Source of the DNA: JAIFWV01 sp964580495
GTDB taxonomy: Bacteria > Patescibacteriota > Doudnabacteria > UBA920 > O2-02-FULL-48-8
Reading direction: 5' to 3'
Assembly (NCBI GenBank): GCA_964580495.1
Contig: CAZOKE010000002.1
Location: 1 to 53,134, forward strand
DNA length: 53,134 nucleotides
Positions 41,289 through 48,985 of this stretch are shown piece by piece (within the stretch, counting starts at the first letter, position 1; each line of letters starts with the position of its first letter). The notes under the pieces are model-generated. The model had not been told where the DNA came from. It saw only the letters and a list, made by a program, of their open reading frames with translations, and did not search any database. The position numbers were made by a program, and so were the translations under genes.

Positions 41289-42707
41289 ATGAAGATGACT
41301 AAGCGGAAACAAAAACCTATTGCTGAATCCAGTTATAAACGTCCGCAGCTCAACCTGAAAAAGGAAACTAGAAAAGGCGTAGCTGTGGTCTTTTTTGTCG
41401 TGCTGGCAATCTTGTTTGCCTTAAGCTTGGCCGGATCGGCCGGGCCATTTGGGGAAGTTGCCAATAAGGTCTTGAAATTGGCGTTTGGTTGGGTTGCTTA
41501 TGTTGTGCCTTTAATTTTCCTCATGGTTGCCGTGGCTTTATTCCAAACCAAAAACGAAGATGAAACCAATACTGTTTCCATGCACGCTTACGTGGGCGCT
41601 GTGCTTGTGACTTTAACTTTGACCGGGTTTTTGCATTTATTGGTGCTGAGAACCGATGTCAATCAGGCGTTTGATCTGGTAAAGCAAGGGAAAGGCGGCG
41701 GATACTTAGGAGTGCTGACGAGCTATCCGCTCATGCATTTCATGGGCTTTATCGCCAGCTTAATTGTTTTAATTGCAGGGATAGTAGTTTCGTTTTTTGT
41801 AACCTTCAACATCTCTTTTCTTGATTTATGGCGAAAAGAATCTACAGCTCTTGGTGGCAAAACCAAACCCGCACCATTGAAGATCAATAATGCGGCCTCT
41901 GCCGGATTTACCAAAGAATCTGTGGGCGAAGCTAACAAAGCCGCCAAAGAGAATTTGGTCGTGAATATGCCCGGCGACGACAAAGTCGCTTCGCTTAAAT
42001 TAAACACCAGATTGCCGGCGGCTGATAAAAATTGGAAATTCCCGCCCCTGGATCTGTTGGATGACGCAAAAAACCGCGTCGACTCTGGCAACATTGAACA
42101 AAATGTCGCTATCCTGCAAAAAACTCTGCAGGATTTCGGGATCGAAGTTGAAATGGGAGAAGTCAATGTCGGCCCAACTGTTACTCAATATACTTTGCGC
42201 CCAGCTGTGGGCGTGAAACTTTCTCAAATCGGGGCTTTGCAAAATGATTTAGCTTTGGCCTTGTCAGCTTCTTCGATCCGCATGGAGCTGCCGATTCCCG
42301 GCAAAGGATTAGTGGGGATCGAGATTCCAAACAAGAGCACGGCGACCGTGCACCTGCGGGAGATTTTGAGCAATCCGGTTTTTGCGGACAATCCATCGAA
42401 GCTGGCGTTTAGTTTGGGGCGCGATGTGGCGGGTCATCCCATAGTCGCAGATTTGGCGCGGATGCCGCATTTGCTAATTGCCGGAGCTACTGGCAGCGGC
42501 AAATCTATTTGTATGAACTCGGTATTGTTGAGTTTTTTATACCGCTCAACCCCATCGGAAGTGAAATTTATAGTGGTTGACCCCAAGCGTGTCGAGCTCT
42601 CTCTCTACAACGGGCTGCCGCATCTTTTAACCCCTGTGATTACTGATCACCAACAGGCGGTGAATGCTTTGCGCTGGACTGTGATGGAAATGGACCGCCG
42701 CTATTAA
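41289..42707 (+). CDS. ftsK: DNA translocase FtsK, N-terminal part (ends at in-frame TAA)
   Basis: 472 residues: a cytoplasmic start, four transmembrane helices between about 35 and 175, a linker, the FtsK alpha/beta core and Walker A GATGSGKSI (about 398-406). It stops at TAA 42705-42707 after ...EMDRRY, exactly where homologues continue with Lys. Walker B lies in the next frame (42708-43457), so this half alone cannot be an active motor. It is read as one gene split by a single nonsense codon. Confidence 0.9.
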   Translation: MKMTKRKQKPIAESSYKRPQLNLKKETRKGVAVVFFVVLAILFALSLAGSAGPFGEVANKVLKLAFGWVAYVVPLIFLMVAVALFQTKNEDETNTVSMHAYVGAVLVTLTLTGFLHLLVLRTDVNQAFDLVKQGKGGGYLGVLTSYPLMHFMGFIASLIVLIAGIVVSFFVTFNISFLDLWRKESTALGGKTKPAPLKINNAASAGFTKESVGEANKAAKENLVVNMPGDDKVASLKLNTRLPAADKNWKFPPLDLLDDAKNRVDSGNIEQNVAILQKTLQDFGIEVEMGEVNVGPTVTQYTLRPAVGVKLSQIGALQNDLALALSASSIRMELPIPGKGLVGIEIPNKSTATVHLREILSNPVFADNPSKLAFSLGRDVAGHPIVADLARMPHLLIAGATGSGKSICMNSVLLSFLYRSTPSEVKFIVVDPKRVELSLYNGLPHLLTPVITDHQQAVNALRWTVMEMDRRY

Positions 42708-43457
42708 ATGCTGCAAGAAGTGCATAAGCGGAATATTCAGGAATTCAACGATGCCAGCTTGCTCAAAATGCCTTATTTAGTTGTTGTGGTTGATGAATTG
42801 GCGGACCTGATGAGTGTGGCCCAAAACGAAGTCGAAGCCGCCGTTGTGAGATTGGCGCAAATGGCGCGCGCCGTGGGCATCCATTTGGTTTTGGCCACGC
42901 AACGGCCTTCGGTGGACGTCATCACCGGTTTGATCAAAGCCAACATCACTTCCCGCATTGCCTTTGCGGTAGCTTCGCAAGTCGACTCGCGCACCATCCT
43001 CGACATGTCCGGGGCCGAGAAACTTCTGGGGCGCGGCGACATGCTTTACATCACGTCTGACCTTCCGAAACCGATGCGCATCCAAGGCTCGTTTGTCACT
43101 GAAAAAGAAATCAAGAAAGTCATGGATTTCATCAAGGACCAAGCCGGCGAAGTTATTTACAACGAACAGATTGTCGAAAAGCCCACCAAAGCCGCGGGCA
43201 CTTCCGGTTATGAAACCGACATGGATGATGGCGGCGATGAATTATTGCCGGAGGCAACGCAAATTGTCAGGCAGGCCGGCAAAGCTTCCGCGTCATTGCT
43301 GCAGCGGCGGCTGCGAGTCGGTTATGCCCGCGCCGCGAGATTGTTGGACATCATGGAAGACCAGGGGATTGTGGGGCCGGCGGACGGCGCCAAGCCTCGC
43401 GAAGTTTATAATGAGGAAGGACAACCTGCAGAATCGACAATTGATGATTTTCAATAA
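42708..43457 (+). CDS. ftsK: DNA translocase FtsK, C-terminal part
   Basis: 249 residues starting at the ATG right behind the TAA: MLQEVHKRNIQEFNDASLLK, Walker B VVVVDELADLMSVAQ, the GLIKANITSRIAFAVASQVD segment, GAEKLLGRGDMLY and the winged-helix gamma domain (KASASLLQRRLRVGYARAAR) that reads KOPS sequences. It is in the same frame as the upstream part, separated only by the stop. No Shine-Dalgarno site precedes the ATG, although TAAATG could permit restart. Confidence 0.9.
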   Translation: MLQEVHKRNIQEFNDASLLKMPYLVVVVDELADLMSVAQNEVEAAVVRLAQMARAVGIHLVLATQRPSVDVITGLIKANITSRIAFAVASQVDSRTILDMSGAEKLLGRGDMLYITSDLPKPMRIQGSFVTEKEIKKVMDFIKDQAGEVIYNEQIVEKPTKAAGTSGYETDMDDGGDELLPEATQIVRQAGKASASLLQRRLRVGYARAARLLDIMEDQGIVGPADGAKPREVYNEEGQPAESTIDDFQ

Positions 43458-43563
43458 TTTGACAAGTTAATTGCTTCCGGTTAAGATTAATTTACTGAAT
43501 AAAATATTTTTCTAAAGCGGCTACATTGCCGCTTTTTGTTTGTGGTATTATGTAGGCACGATT

Positions 43564-44508
43564 ATGAGTGACGAAACTTTATTCAAAATCAAAAGCGTAA
43601 AAATCGACACCCTCGGAGATTATCTGAAAAAGGTTCGCGGAAAATTAAATATGGACATAAAAACTGTCAGTTTGCTGTCCCAGATCAAGCCTATGTATTT
43701 AGAAAATCTGGAAGCGGGGCTTTATGATAAATTGCCGGCCGAAGTCTACATCCGAGGCTTTCTTAAAAATCTTTCCCAGCTTTATCATATCGATGAACAG
43801 GTTTTGATCGAGCAATTTGAAAAAGAACACGGGTTTGCCGCGGCGCATACGCGCCGGGCCGTGCTTAACCAGCCAAAGGTCTGGCTGACTCCGAGAATGA
43901 TTATAGTGTTGGTTTCGGTAGTGGCACTCTTGGGCGCCACCTTTTATGTCGTTTCCGAAATCCGATCGGTATTGGCCCCGCCGAAACTTTCGATTTTGGA
44001 GCCAGCTTCGGACGCTACAATTTCCGGCAACAGCATTGTGGTTTCGGGTACTGCGGAAATCGGGTCAGACGTGAGTATCAACGACCAAGCGGTTTTTTTG
44101 GATAAAAACGGGCAATTCAACGAAAACGTCATTTTGGGTCCCGGTTTGAATGTGGTGGAAATTGTGGCAAAAAATAAATTCAACAAAACTTCCAAAATTA
44201 CCCGGAAAATCAACGCCCAGCTAGCCCAATCTGCGCCCCAAACCGGACCCACTCTGCCGGTGAACATCACCGTGACTATTGGCCCTGACCCGGCCTGGGT
44301 TTCCATAGAAGCAGACGGCTTGGTGGTCCAGCGCGGCACCATGCTTGCCGGTTCGTCAAAAAGTTTTTCCGCCAAGAAAGATATCGTAATCACTTCGGCT
44401 AACGCTGGCTCGACAGACATTATTTACAACGGCAAAGATCTGGGCAAACTTGGCCGCGACAACGAAGTCATCCGCAATGTGGAATTTTCCTCGACCACCA
44501 ACCAGTAA
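43564..44508 (+). CDS. RodZ-like helix-turn-helix membrane protein
   Basis: 314 residues: an N-terminal Xre-type HTH (GDYLKKVRGKLNMDIKTVSL and LEAGLYDKLPAEVYIRGFLK), a transmembrane helix near 118-138 (MIIVLVSVVALLGATFYVV), an Ig-like domain and a C-terminal beta domain. This is the RodZ layout, linking the MreB cytoskeleton to wall synthesis. ATG 43564 was chosen over 43540, which lacks family support. It lies between ftsK and recA. Confidence 0.85.
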   Translation: MSDETLFKIKSVKIDTLGDYLKKVRGKLNMDIKTVSLLSQIKPMYLENLEAGLYDKLPAEVYIRGFLKNLSQLYHIDEQVLIEQFEKEHGFAAAHTRRAVLNQPKVWLTPRMIIVLVSVVALLGATFYVVSEIRSVLAPPKLSILEPASDATISGNSIVVSGTAEIGSDVSINDQAVFLDKNGQFNENVILGPGLNVVEIVAKNKFNKTSKITRKINAQLAQSAPQTGPTLPVNITVTIGPDPAWVSIEADGLVVQRGTMLAGSSKSFSAKKDIVITSANAGSTDIIYNGKDLGKLGRDNEVIRNVEFSSTTNQ

Positions 44509-44605
44509 ATCCAGCACCTTGTTCGTTTGATTATTGTAGTGCAAAAACTTCTTAACAATCCCATAGTTTGCTGTAATATAGGAATGTTGCAGGAAGGTGC
44601 TGGAT
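44509..44605. repeat. 12-bp inverted repeat flanking the recA upstream region
   Basis: ATCCAGCACCTT (44509-44520) and AAGGTGCTGGAT (44594-44605) are exact reverse complements 73 bp apart. The first copy starts at the last base of the RodZ-like stop codon. The second lies 4 bp upstream of the predicted recA -35 box. Related ATCCAGCnCC words recur at 45744, 45765, 45804 and 45905. Confidence 0.6.
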
Positions 44606-44609
44606 AAAC

Positions 44610-44637
44610 TTGACTGGTTCCAAAACTTAGCTACACT
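44610..44637 (+). promoter_or_regulatory. Predicted recA promoter
   Basis: TTGACT (44610-44615), a 16-bp spacer and TACACT (44632-44637), about 55 bp before recA. A second weaker candidate is TTAACA (44552-44557) with TAATAT (44574-44579). No B. subtilis- or E. coli-type SOS box is visible. Confidence 0.5.
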
Positions 44638-44697
44638 AAATTTATCAATTAATGCGCGGCGCCTGTTTTACACCACAGGCAAAAAGAAAGAAAGCAT

Positions 44698-45726
44698 ATG
44701 GCAAAAGGAAGCAACAAAATTGAATCTGCCGGAAACCTGGAAGAGACCCTGGCCTCGATTCGAGACAAGTTTGGCGAGGGTTCGATCATGACTCTGCAAA
44801 AAGCCAAGACCATGAATGTCGAAACAATTTCGACGGGATCGATCTCGCTCGATCTCGCTCTGGGCGGCGGCATTCCGAAAGGGCGTATCATAGAAATTTT
44901 TGGTCCGGAAGGCAGCGGCAAAACTACGCTCGCTCTTCACATCATCGCCGAAGTCCAAAAGCATGGCGGCGTGGCGTCGTTCATCGATGCTGAACACGCA
45001 CTCGATCCGGAGCGCGCCAAGGCGGTGGGAGTGAAGGTCGACAAGCTTTTGATTTCACAACCGGACTCTGGCGAGCAAGCGCTCGACATCGTCGAAGCTT
45101 TGGTGAGATCAAATTCCATCGACGTCATCGTCATCGACTCAGTCGCAGCACTAACGCCAAGAGCGGAGCTCGAAGGGGAAATGGGAGATTCGCACATGGG
45201 CTTGCATGCCAGACTCATGTCGCAAGCGTTGCGTAAGCTCACCGGGATAATTTCCAAGTCGAAATCAACAGTAATTTTCATAAACCAGATCCGAATGAAG
45301 ATCGGAGTCATGTTTGGCAATCCGGAAACTACCCCGGGCGGCCGGGCGCTGCCGTTTTATACTTCGGTGCGCATCGACATCCGCAAGATGACCCAAATCA
45401 AGCAAGGTGAAAACATCGTCGGCAACCACGTGCGCGCCAAGGTTGTGAAAAATAAAGTTGCTCCGCCTTTTCGCTGGACTGAATTCGACATCATGTTTTC
45501 GGAAGGCGGAATTTCCTATGCCGGAGATTTGCTCGACACGGCGGCAATGCAAAACGTCATTGCCAAGTCCGGCAACACTTACAGCTTTGGCGAAACAAAA
45601 CTTGGCATAGGCCGGGAGAACGCCAAAAAGTTTCTCCTCGACAATCCCAAAGTTGCCGCAGAGATCGACAAGGCCGTACGGAAGAAAGCGAAAGAGGTCG
45701 AATTAGCCCCAGGCTCGGGTGAATAA
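44698..45726 (+). CDS. recA: Recombinase RecA
   Basis: A 342-residue strand-exchange ATPase. Walker A GPEGSGKTT is at about residue 68. The loop motif ALTPRAELEGEMGDSHMGLH, the VIFINQIRMKIGVMFGNPET signature and the L2 region GGRALPFYTSVRIDIRK are all present. Length is normal. A strong terminator follows. lexA is 2 kb downstream, so an SOS circuit is likely but its operator is not recognised. Confidence 0.98.
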   Translation: MAKGSNKIESAGNLEETLASIRDKFGEGSIMTLQKAKTMNVETISTGSISLDLALGGGIPKGRIIEIFGPEGSGKTTLALHIIAEVQKHGGVASFIDAEHALDPERAKAVGVKVDKLLISQPDSGEQALDIVEALVRSNSIDVIVIDSVAALTPRAELEGEMGDSHMGLHARLMSQALRKLTGIISKSKSTVIFINQIRMKIGVMFGNPETTPGGRALPFYTSVRIDIRKMTQIKQGENIVGNHVRAKVVKNKVAPPFRWTEFDIMFSEGGISYAGDLLDTAAMQNVIAKSGNTYSFGETKLGIGRENAKKFLLDNPKVAAEIDKAVRKKAKEVELAPGSGE

Positions 45727-45742
45727 GCACTCGATTTTTAGC

Positions 45743-45777
45743 AATCCAGCCCCACTTCTCGAAAGGGGCTGGATTTT
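45743..45777 (+). terminator. recA terminator
   Basis: Perfect stem AATCCAGCCCC / GGGGCTGGATT with a T-run. Confidence 0.9.
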
Positions 45778-45912
45778 TCGTTCAACTCGTGAAACTTGAG
45801 GATAATCCAGCTCCACTTTTTATTTTTTTCAAAAAATAAATGTGGATTGTATGCCTCTAAAATTAATTTTGTTTAATGTTTTCAACGATTTTTGTAAAAA
45901 AGTGGTGCTGGA

Positions 45913-45941
45913 TTGACAGCGGCATCTTTTTTTGCTATAAT
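45913..45941 (+). promoter_or_regulatory. Consensus promoter of the candidate ncRNA
   Basis: TTGACA (45913-45918), 17 bp, TATAAT (45936-45941): a perfect sigma-70 consensus. GGTGCTGGAT overlaps its left edge (45904-45913). The same decamer sits just before the recA -35 box. Confidence 0.85.
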
Positions 45942-45947
45942 ACCTTC

Positions 45948-46436
45948 AGAACATTAAAAACCAAATAGGAAATGGCACACCTAGATGCTAGTGAAGGAGA
46001 TTTCAATCCTTAAATTCAGTTGAGGATTGGAAGTTCTTTCACTATTCGTCATAGCTGTTCTAGTCCAGCTGCTTGTAAAACAAAAATAAAAATACGTTTT
46101 ATATAAAAAAAATAAAACCAAAATAAAAAACAAAAAGTTTGTTAGGTCGAATAGACCATAAGAACAGTGATTGAACAAAAAGCTTATAAATTGACTAGAC
46201 ATATAGGCATCATTTAAAGGTTTCTGATCTAACATGTTTACCTCTGTTCTAGGCTTTGGCGCTTAAACAAAATTTGAGCCCCGCAGCCTACGAACGGAGA
46301 TAAGCTGAGAACAGAGATCTCCGGAGCGGAGACGCGCTACATTAATTTATATATATGAGCGGACTGACTCCGCTCCAAACCACTTTAATAAAAGTTTGGA
46401 GCGAAAATTGCAAGACCCGGGTAAGGTCTTTTTTTG
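45948..46436 (+). ncRNA. Candidate structured non-coding RNA (about 490 nt), family unknown
   Basis: The transcript would run from the consensus promoter to a terminator AGACC-CGGGTAA-GGTCT-T(7) at 46412-46436. Visible helices: GTGAAGGAGATTTCAATCCT (45991-46010) with AGGATTGGAAGTTCTTTCAC (46023-46042); AGCTG/CAGCT near 46052-46070; GGTC/GACC near 46145-46157; CTCTGTTCT (46242-46250) with AGAACAGAG (46308-46316), enclosing AGGCT/AGCCT; and GGAGCGGA (46323) or GAGCGGA (46357) competing for TCCGCTCC (46369-46376). No ORF, no tRNA-like end (so not ordinary tmRNA) and no RNase P or SRP core sequences were seen. The 755 bp between recA and the DksA-like gene hold no other gene. Confidence 0.55.
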
Positions 46437-46481
46437 TTGCCCGGATTTTGGTATACTGCAACCAGCATTAAATAAACGATT

Positions 46482-46841
46482 ATGATTTCAAAAGAGCTGA
46501 TTGAAGAAAATAAGAAAAGGTTGCTGGAGGAACAAAAGCGATTGCAAAAAGTTTTGAACCACGAAGATATCAAAGACGGCAAAGGAGAATTTCCGGGCGA
46601 CTACAAACCCAAGTATGACGAGCTCGGGAACGAAGAAGGGGATAATGCTTCCGAGGTTGAAAATTTCAGCAATCAACTTGGCGTCACGGAAGACCTCGAA
46701 TCGCAATTGAAAAAAATTGAATGGGCGTTGGCCCGGATCGAAAACGGGACATATGGCGTGTGCGCCGAAGGGGATGAGATAGAAGAAGATCGCTTGCGCG
46801 CTTTGCCGACTGCCGAGACTTGCATCAAGCATGCGAAATAG
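46482..46841 (+). CDS. DksA/TraR-like protein with incomplete zinc finger
   Basis: 119 residues: a coiled-coil N-terminal half (ELIEENKKRLLEEQKRLQKV), then ENGTYGVCAEGDEIEEDRLR and ALPTAETCIKHAK. DksA/TraR proteins insert the coil into the RNA polymerase secondary channel. The usual C-x2-C...C-x2-C finger keeps only the first Cys of each pair; the second positions are Gly and His. It overlaps lspA by 11 bases, so the two are co-translated. Confidence 0.88.
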   Translation: MISKELIEENKKRLLEEQKRLQKVLNHEDIKDGKGEFPGDYKPKYDELGNEEGDNASEVENFSNQLGVTEDLESQLKKIEWALARIENGTYGVCAEGDEIEEDRLRALPTAETCIKHAK

Positions 46842-47247
46842 ATTTGCTTTTTATTTTCTGTTGTTGTTAGTTGTTGATCAAATCACGAAATTTGTTTTTG
46901 CATCTCGTGATTTTTTCTTATCCGGCATTCATCTGCATTTGGTAAAGAATTATGGTTTGTCCTTCGGATTAAATTTAGGCAACCTTATCAACTTGTTAGT
47001 TGTAATTGTTTCATTCATTGTTTTTATTCTTTACGTCCCAAACTTAACGCGCGGAAATTTTAATTGGGGATTGCCAATGATTTTAGCAGGTGCAGTGTCG
47101 AATCTTTTGGACCGGCTGACCTTGGGATATGTTCGGGATTTTATTGATCTCAATTTGGGTTTTACATTTAATGTAGCCGATATCTTTATCGTTTTAGGCC
47201 TGTTGGCTTTATTTTTAATTAATAATCAAGAGCAGGCTGTGGAATGA
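46831..47247 (+). CDS. lspA: Lipoprotein signal peptidase (signal peptidase II)
   Basis: A 138-residue, four-helix aspartic protease. VVDQITKFVF, LVKNYGLSFGLNL, GAVSNLLDRLTLGYVRDFI and FNVADIFIVLG contain the two catalytic Asp (in RDFI/D and AD) and the conserved Asn residues. It cleaves prolipoprotein signal peptides. It overlaps the DksA-like gene. Confidence 0.94.
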   Translation: MRNRFAFYFLLLLVVDQITKFVFASRDFFLSGIHLHLVKNYGLSFGLNLGNLINLLVVIVSFIVFILYVPNLTRGNFNWGLPMILAGAVSNLLDRLTLGYVRDFIDLNLGFTFNVADIFIVLGLLALFLINNQEQAVE

Positions 47248-47272
47248 TACAAAAAAATTCAAAGCAGTTACC

Positions 47273-47305
47273 AAAAATTAGCTATCTTAAATGATAGCTA
47301 TTTTT
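47273..47305 (+). terminator. Terminator after lspA
   Basis: Stem TAGCTATC / GATAGCTA followed by TTTTT. Confidence 0.85.
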
Positions 47306-47361
47306 CTATCCAGCTTGTAGGTTATGTATGAGGCATTAAGTTTGAAAGGAGGTGGGTTTGT

Positions 47362-47481
47362 ATGGCAGAACAGAAGAAACGATCAGGACGCGGTTGGCAT
47401 GGTGATCCGGAAGGACATGCCCGGGCCGGGAGGCAGGGCGGACGGGCGCGCGGGCGCAGTCGAGGTTCAAGCAACAGCTAA
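47362..47481 (+). CDS. KGG-repeat-like small basic stress protein
   Basis: 39 residues: MAEQKKRSGRGWHGDPEGHA then RAGRQGGRARGRSRGSSNS. The G-W/F-x-x-D-P-E-x-H-A-x-A-G-x-x-G-G pattern is that of con-10/YciG-type KGG proteins. AAAGGAGG lies 9 bases before ATG 47362. It is monocistronic, with a terminator. Confidence 0.8.
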   Translation: MAEQKKRSGRGWHGDPEGHARAGRQGGRARGRSRGSSNS

Positions 47482-47497
47482 ATAATTACAGAATGGC

Positions 47498-47526
47498 AAA
47501 TAAACGGCACTTTCGCCGTTTATTTG
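47498..47526 (+). terminator. Terminator after the KGG-like gene
   Basis: Stem AAATAAACGGC / GCCGTTTATTT with a 5-nt loop. Confidence 0.88.
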
Positions 47527-47576
47527 TTATGGAAATAATCTTCAAATCCCGCTATAATATGCCAGTTAGGTTATGA

Positions 47577-47653
47577 GCGCGTGTAGCTCAACTGGTTAGA
47601 GCAAGTGTCTTATACACACTAGGTTCCTGGTTCGAGTCCAGGCACGCGCACCA
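47577..47653 (+). tRNA. tRNA-Ile (TAT)
   Basis: Acceptor GCGCGTG/CACGCGC, anticodon stem AGTGT/ACACT with loop CTTATAC (anticodon TAT), T-arm CCTGG/CCAGG and encoded CCA. It reads AUA directly. Most bacteria instead use a CAT anticodon modified to lysidine by TilS. Confidence 0.92.
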
Positions 47654-47676
47654 AAGTGTCTTTAAAGAAGATGTGG

Positions 47677-47696
47677 AAAACCCGAAAGGGTTTTTT
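47677..47696 (+). terminator. Terminator of tRNA-Ile
   Basis: Stem AAAACCC-GAAA-GGGTTTT followed by more T. Confidence 0.85.
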
Positions 47697-47730
47697 GTTT
47701 TCCGCATAATTCTTTAGGATTTACAGGATC

Positions 47731-47757
47731 TTGACATCAGGTGAACGATCGTATACC
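47731..47757 (+). promoter_or_regulatory. Predicted lexA promoter
   Basis: TTGACA (47731-47736), a 15-bp spacer and TATACC (47752-47757). The palindrome ACGATCGT (47745-47752) lies between the boxes and is a possible operator. Transcription would begin about at the ATG 47766, so the mRNA may be leaderless. Confidence 0.5.
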
Positions 47758-47765
47758 ATAAGATC

Positions 47766-48464
47766 ATGGAAGTTCAAACGAAGGAGTTGGTGGTATCGGA
47801 CAGCCGCCCCGATAACACTGATTCCTTCGAAACTCCCAAGAACTATATGAATCAAGAACTTACTCCCAAGCAAAAACAATTATTAGATCTATTATCCGAT
47901 GAAATCCAAAAGAAAGGCTTACCGCCGACCATATCTGAAATTGCTGCAAGCCTCAAACTTAAATCTAAAAACGCAGTGGCGAAATTACTCCGGGTTTTGG
48001 AAGATAAGGGTTATATCCGCCGTTCCAGCAAAGCTCGAGATATAGAAGTCCTTAATCCGGATGGAGAGCCGCTCGGCAGGGGGCTGCTTAGTGTACCGGT
48101 AATAGGCCGGGTAACCGCAGGGCTCCCGATGCTTGCCGAAGAGCAGATAGAGGATTGGCTGAACCTGCCGGCGAGTTTGATAAAAGGAAGAAAGGATGTG
48201 TTCCTGCTAAAGGTGCAGGGGATGAGCATGAAGGATGCGGGAATTCTGGATAAAGATTTGGTCATAGTTAAACAGCAGAAGATTGCAGAAATCAACGATA
48301 TCGTGGTAGCACTTCTTGACGATGAGGCCACGGTCAAGAGGCTGGTGAAGAAGGATGGAAGGTTTTATTTAAAAGCAGAAAATAAAGAGTACCCAAATAT
48401 TTACCCCGAACATGAATGGTCGATTCAGGGTAAGGTCATAGGCGTAATTAGGAGAATGGAATAA
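47766..48464 (+). CDS. lexA: LexA repressor
   Basis: 232 residues. A winged HTH (ELTPKQKQLLDLLSDEIQKK; PPTISEIAASLKLKSKNAVA) is followed by the S24 peptidase domain with the Ala118-Gly119 cleavage site in GRVTAGLPML, Ser154 in VQGMSMKDAG and Lys191 in EATVKRLVK, so self-cleavage is expected when RecA is activated. A 28-residue N-terminal extension precedes the usual start; ATG 47847 is an alternative. Its stop overlaps the next gene (TAATG). Confidence 0.95.
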   Translation: MEVQTKELVVSDSRPDNTDSFETPKNYMNQELTPKQKQLLDLLSDEIQKKGLPPTISEIAASLKLKSKNAVAKLLRVLEDKGYIRRSSKARDIEVLNPDGEPLGRGLLSVPVIGRVTAGLPMLAEEQIEDWLNLPASLIKGRKDVFLLKVQGMSMKDAGILDKDLVIVKQQKIAEINDIVVALLDDEATVKRLVKKDGRFYLKAENKEYPNIYPEHEWSIQGKVIGVIRRME

Positions 48465-48646
48465 TGTCGGAATTTGAAAAAACAAAAGTCAATATAGCGG
48501 ATCAGTTAAGAGGTTTATGCGCACACTGTGCGAACGGGATCGAGCATTCATGTCGAATCCAAAACCTGGCTGATCAAGTTTCAAATCTGTCCGGCGTTCC
48601 ACTTATAGTTAACGATCGCTTTAACGGATTACTCTTTACCAATTAA
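48464..48646 (+). CDS. Small cysteine-containing protein coupled to lexA
   Basis: 60 residues. IADQLRGLCAHCANGIEHSC has C-x2-C and a third Cys eight residues on, as in a small metal site; a later segment reads GVPLIVNDRFNGLLF. No family recognised. Its ATG overlaps the lexA stop codon, so it is almost certainly co-translated with lexA. It may be an accessory to the SOS response. Confidence 0.65.
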   Translation: MSEFEKTKVNIADQLRGLCAHCANGIEHSCRIQNLADQVSNLSGVPLIVNDRFNGLLFTN

Positions 48647-48748
48647 CTTCGGCTTAAGCCGGAGCTCGGCAGTAGTATTTAACATTGTCGGGGTAAATTA
48701 TTGCTACGTTGCAACTACTAAATAGTTGGACGTACGAAAGGAATCTTT

Positions 48749-48982
48749 ATGGAATTTGCACCATCGTTATTTTCAACCAGGGTCCACAACGGCGCTAGGA
48801 CATTCTTTTTAGATGTTAAGTCGACCAAAAACAATAAGCCTTACCTTAAGATCACTGAGTCTTCCATCAGCAAGGAAGGGGAAAAGAAGAAAGCCTACAT
48901 GACTGTTTTTGAGAATGAATTAAACCAATTCAAAGAAGCGGTCGCAGAAGCTGTTGGATTTGTTGAACAACAACCTAAATAA
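48749..48982 (+). CDS. PUR-domain/DUF3276-like nucleic-acid-binding protein
   Basis: 77 residues. RTFFLDVKSTKNNKPYLKIT, then EKKKAYMTVFENELNQFKEA. The single-PUR-repeat outline (F-D-V-K-x-T-x-x-x-x-Y-L-x-I-T-E-S) matches DUF3276/PUR-alpha-like bacterial proteins, which bind single-stranded nucleic acid. GAAAGGAA precedes the ATG. Confidence 0.8.
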   Translation: MEFAPSLFSTRVHNGARTFFLDVKSTKNNKPYLKITESSISKEGEKKKAYMTVFENELNQFKEAVAEAVGFVEQQPK

Positions 48983-48985
48983 TAG

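Noticed and set aside
42705..42707. Stop-codon reassignment (TAA read as Lys or other)
   Set aside because: All other genes end at TAA, TAG or TGA in the expected places; a single nonsense change, error or local recoding is simpler.
45981..46235. 84-codon minus-strand ORF
   Set aside because: It lies within the structured RNA candidate, is made of A/T-rich low-complexity codons and has no start signal.
45948..46436. tmRNA, RNase P RNA or SRP RNA
   Set aside because: No tRNA-like CCA end, no GAGGAAAGTC/ACAGAA core and no SRP tetraloop core were found, so it is left as unknown.
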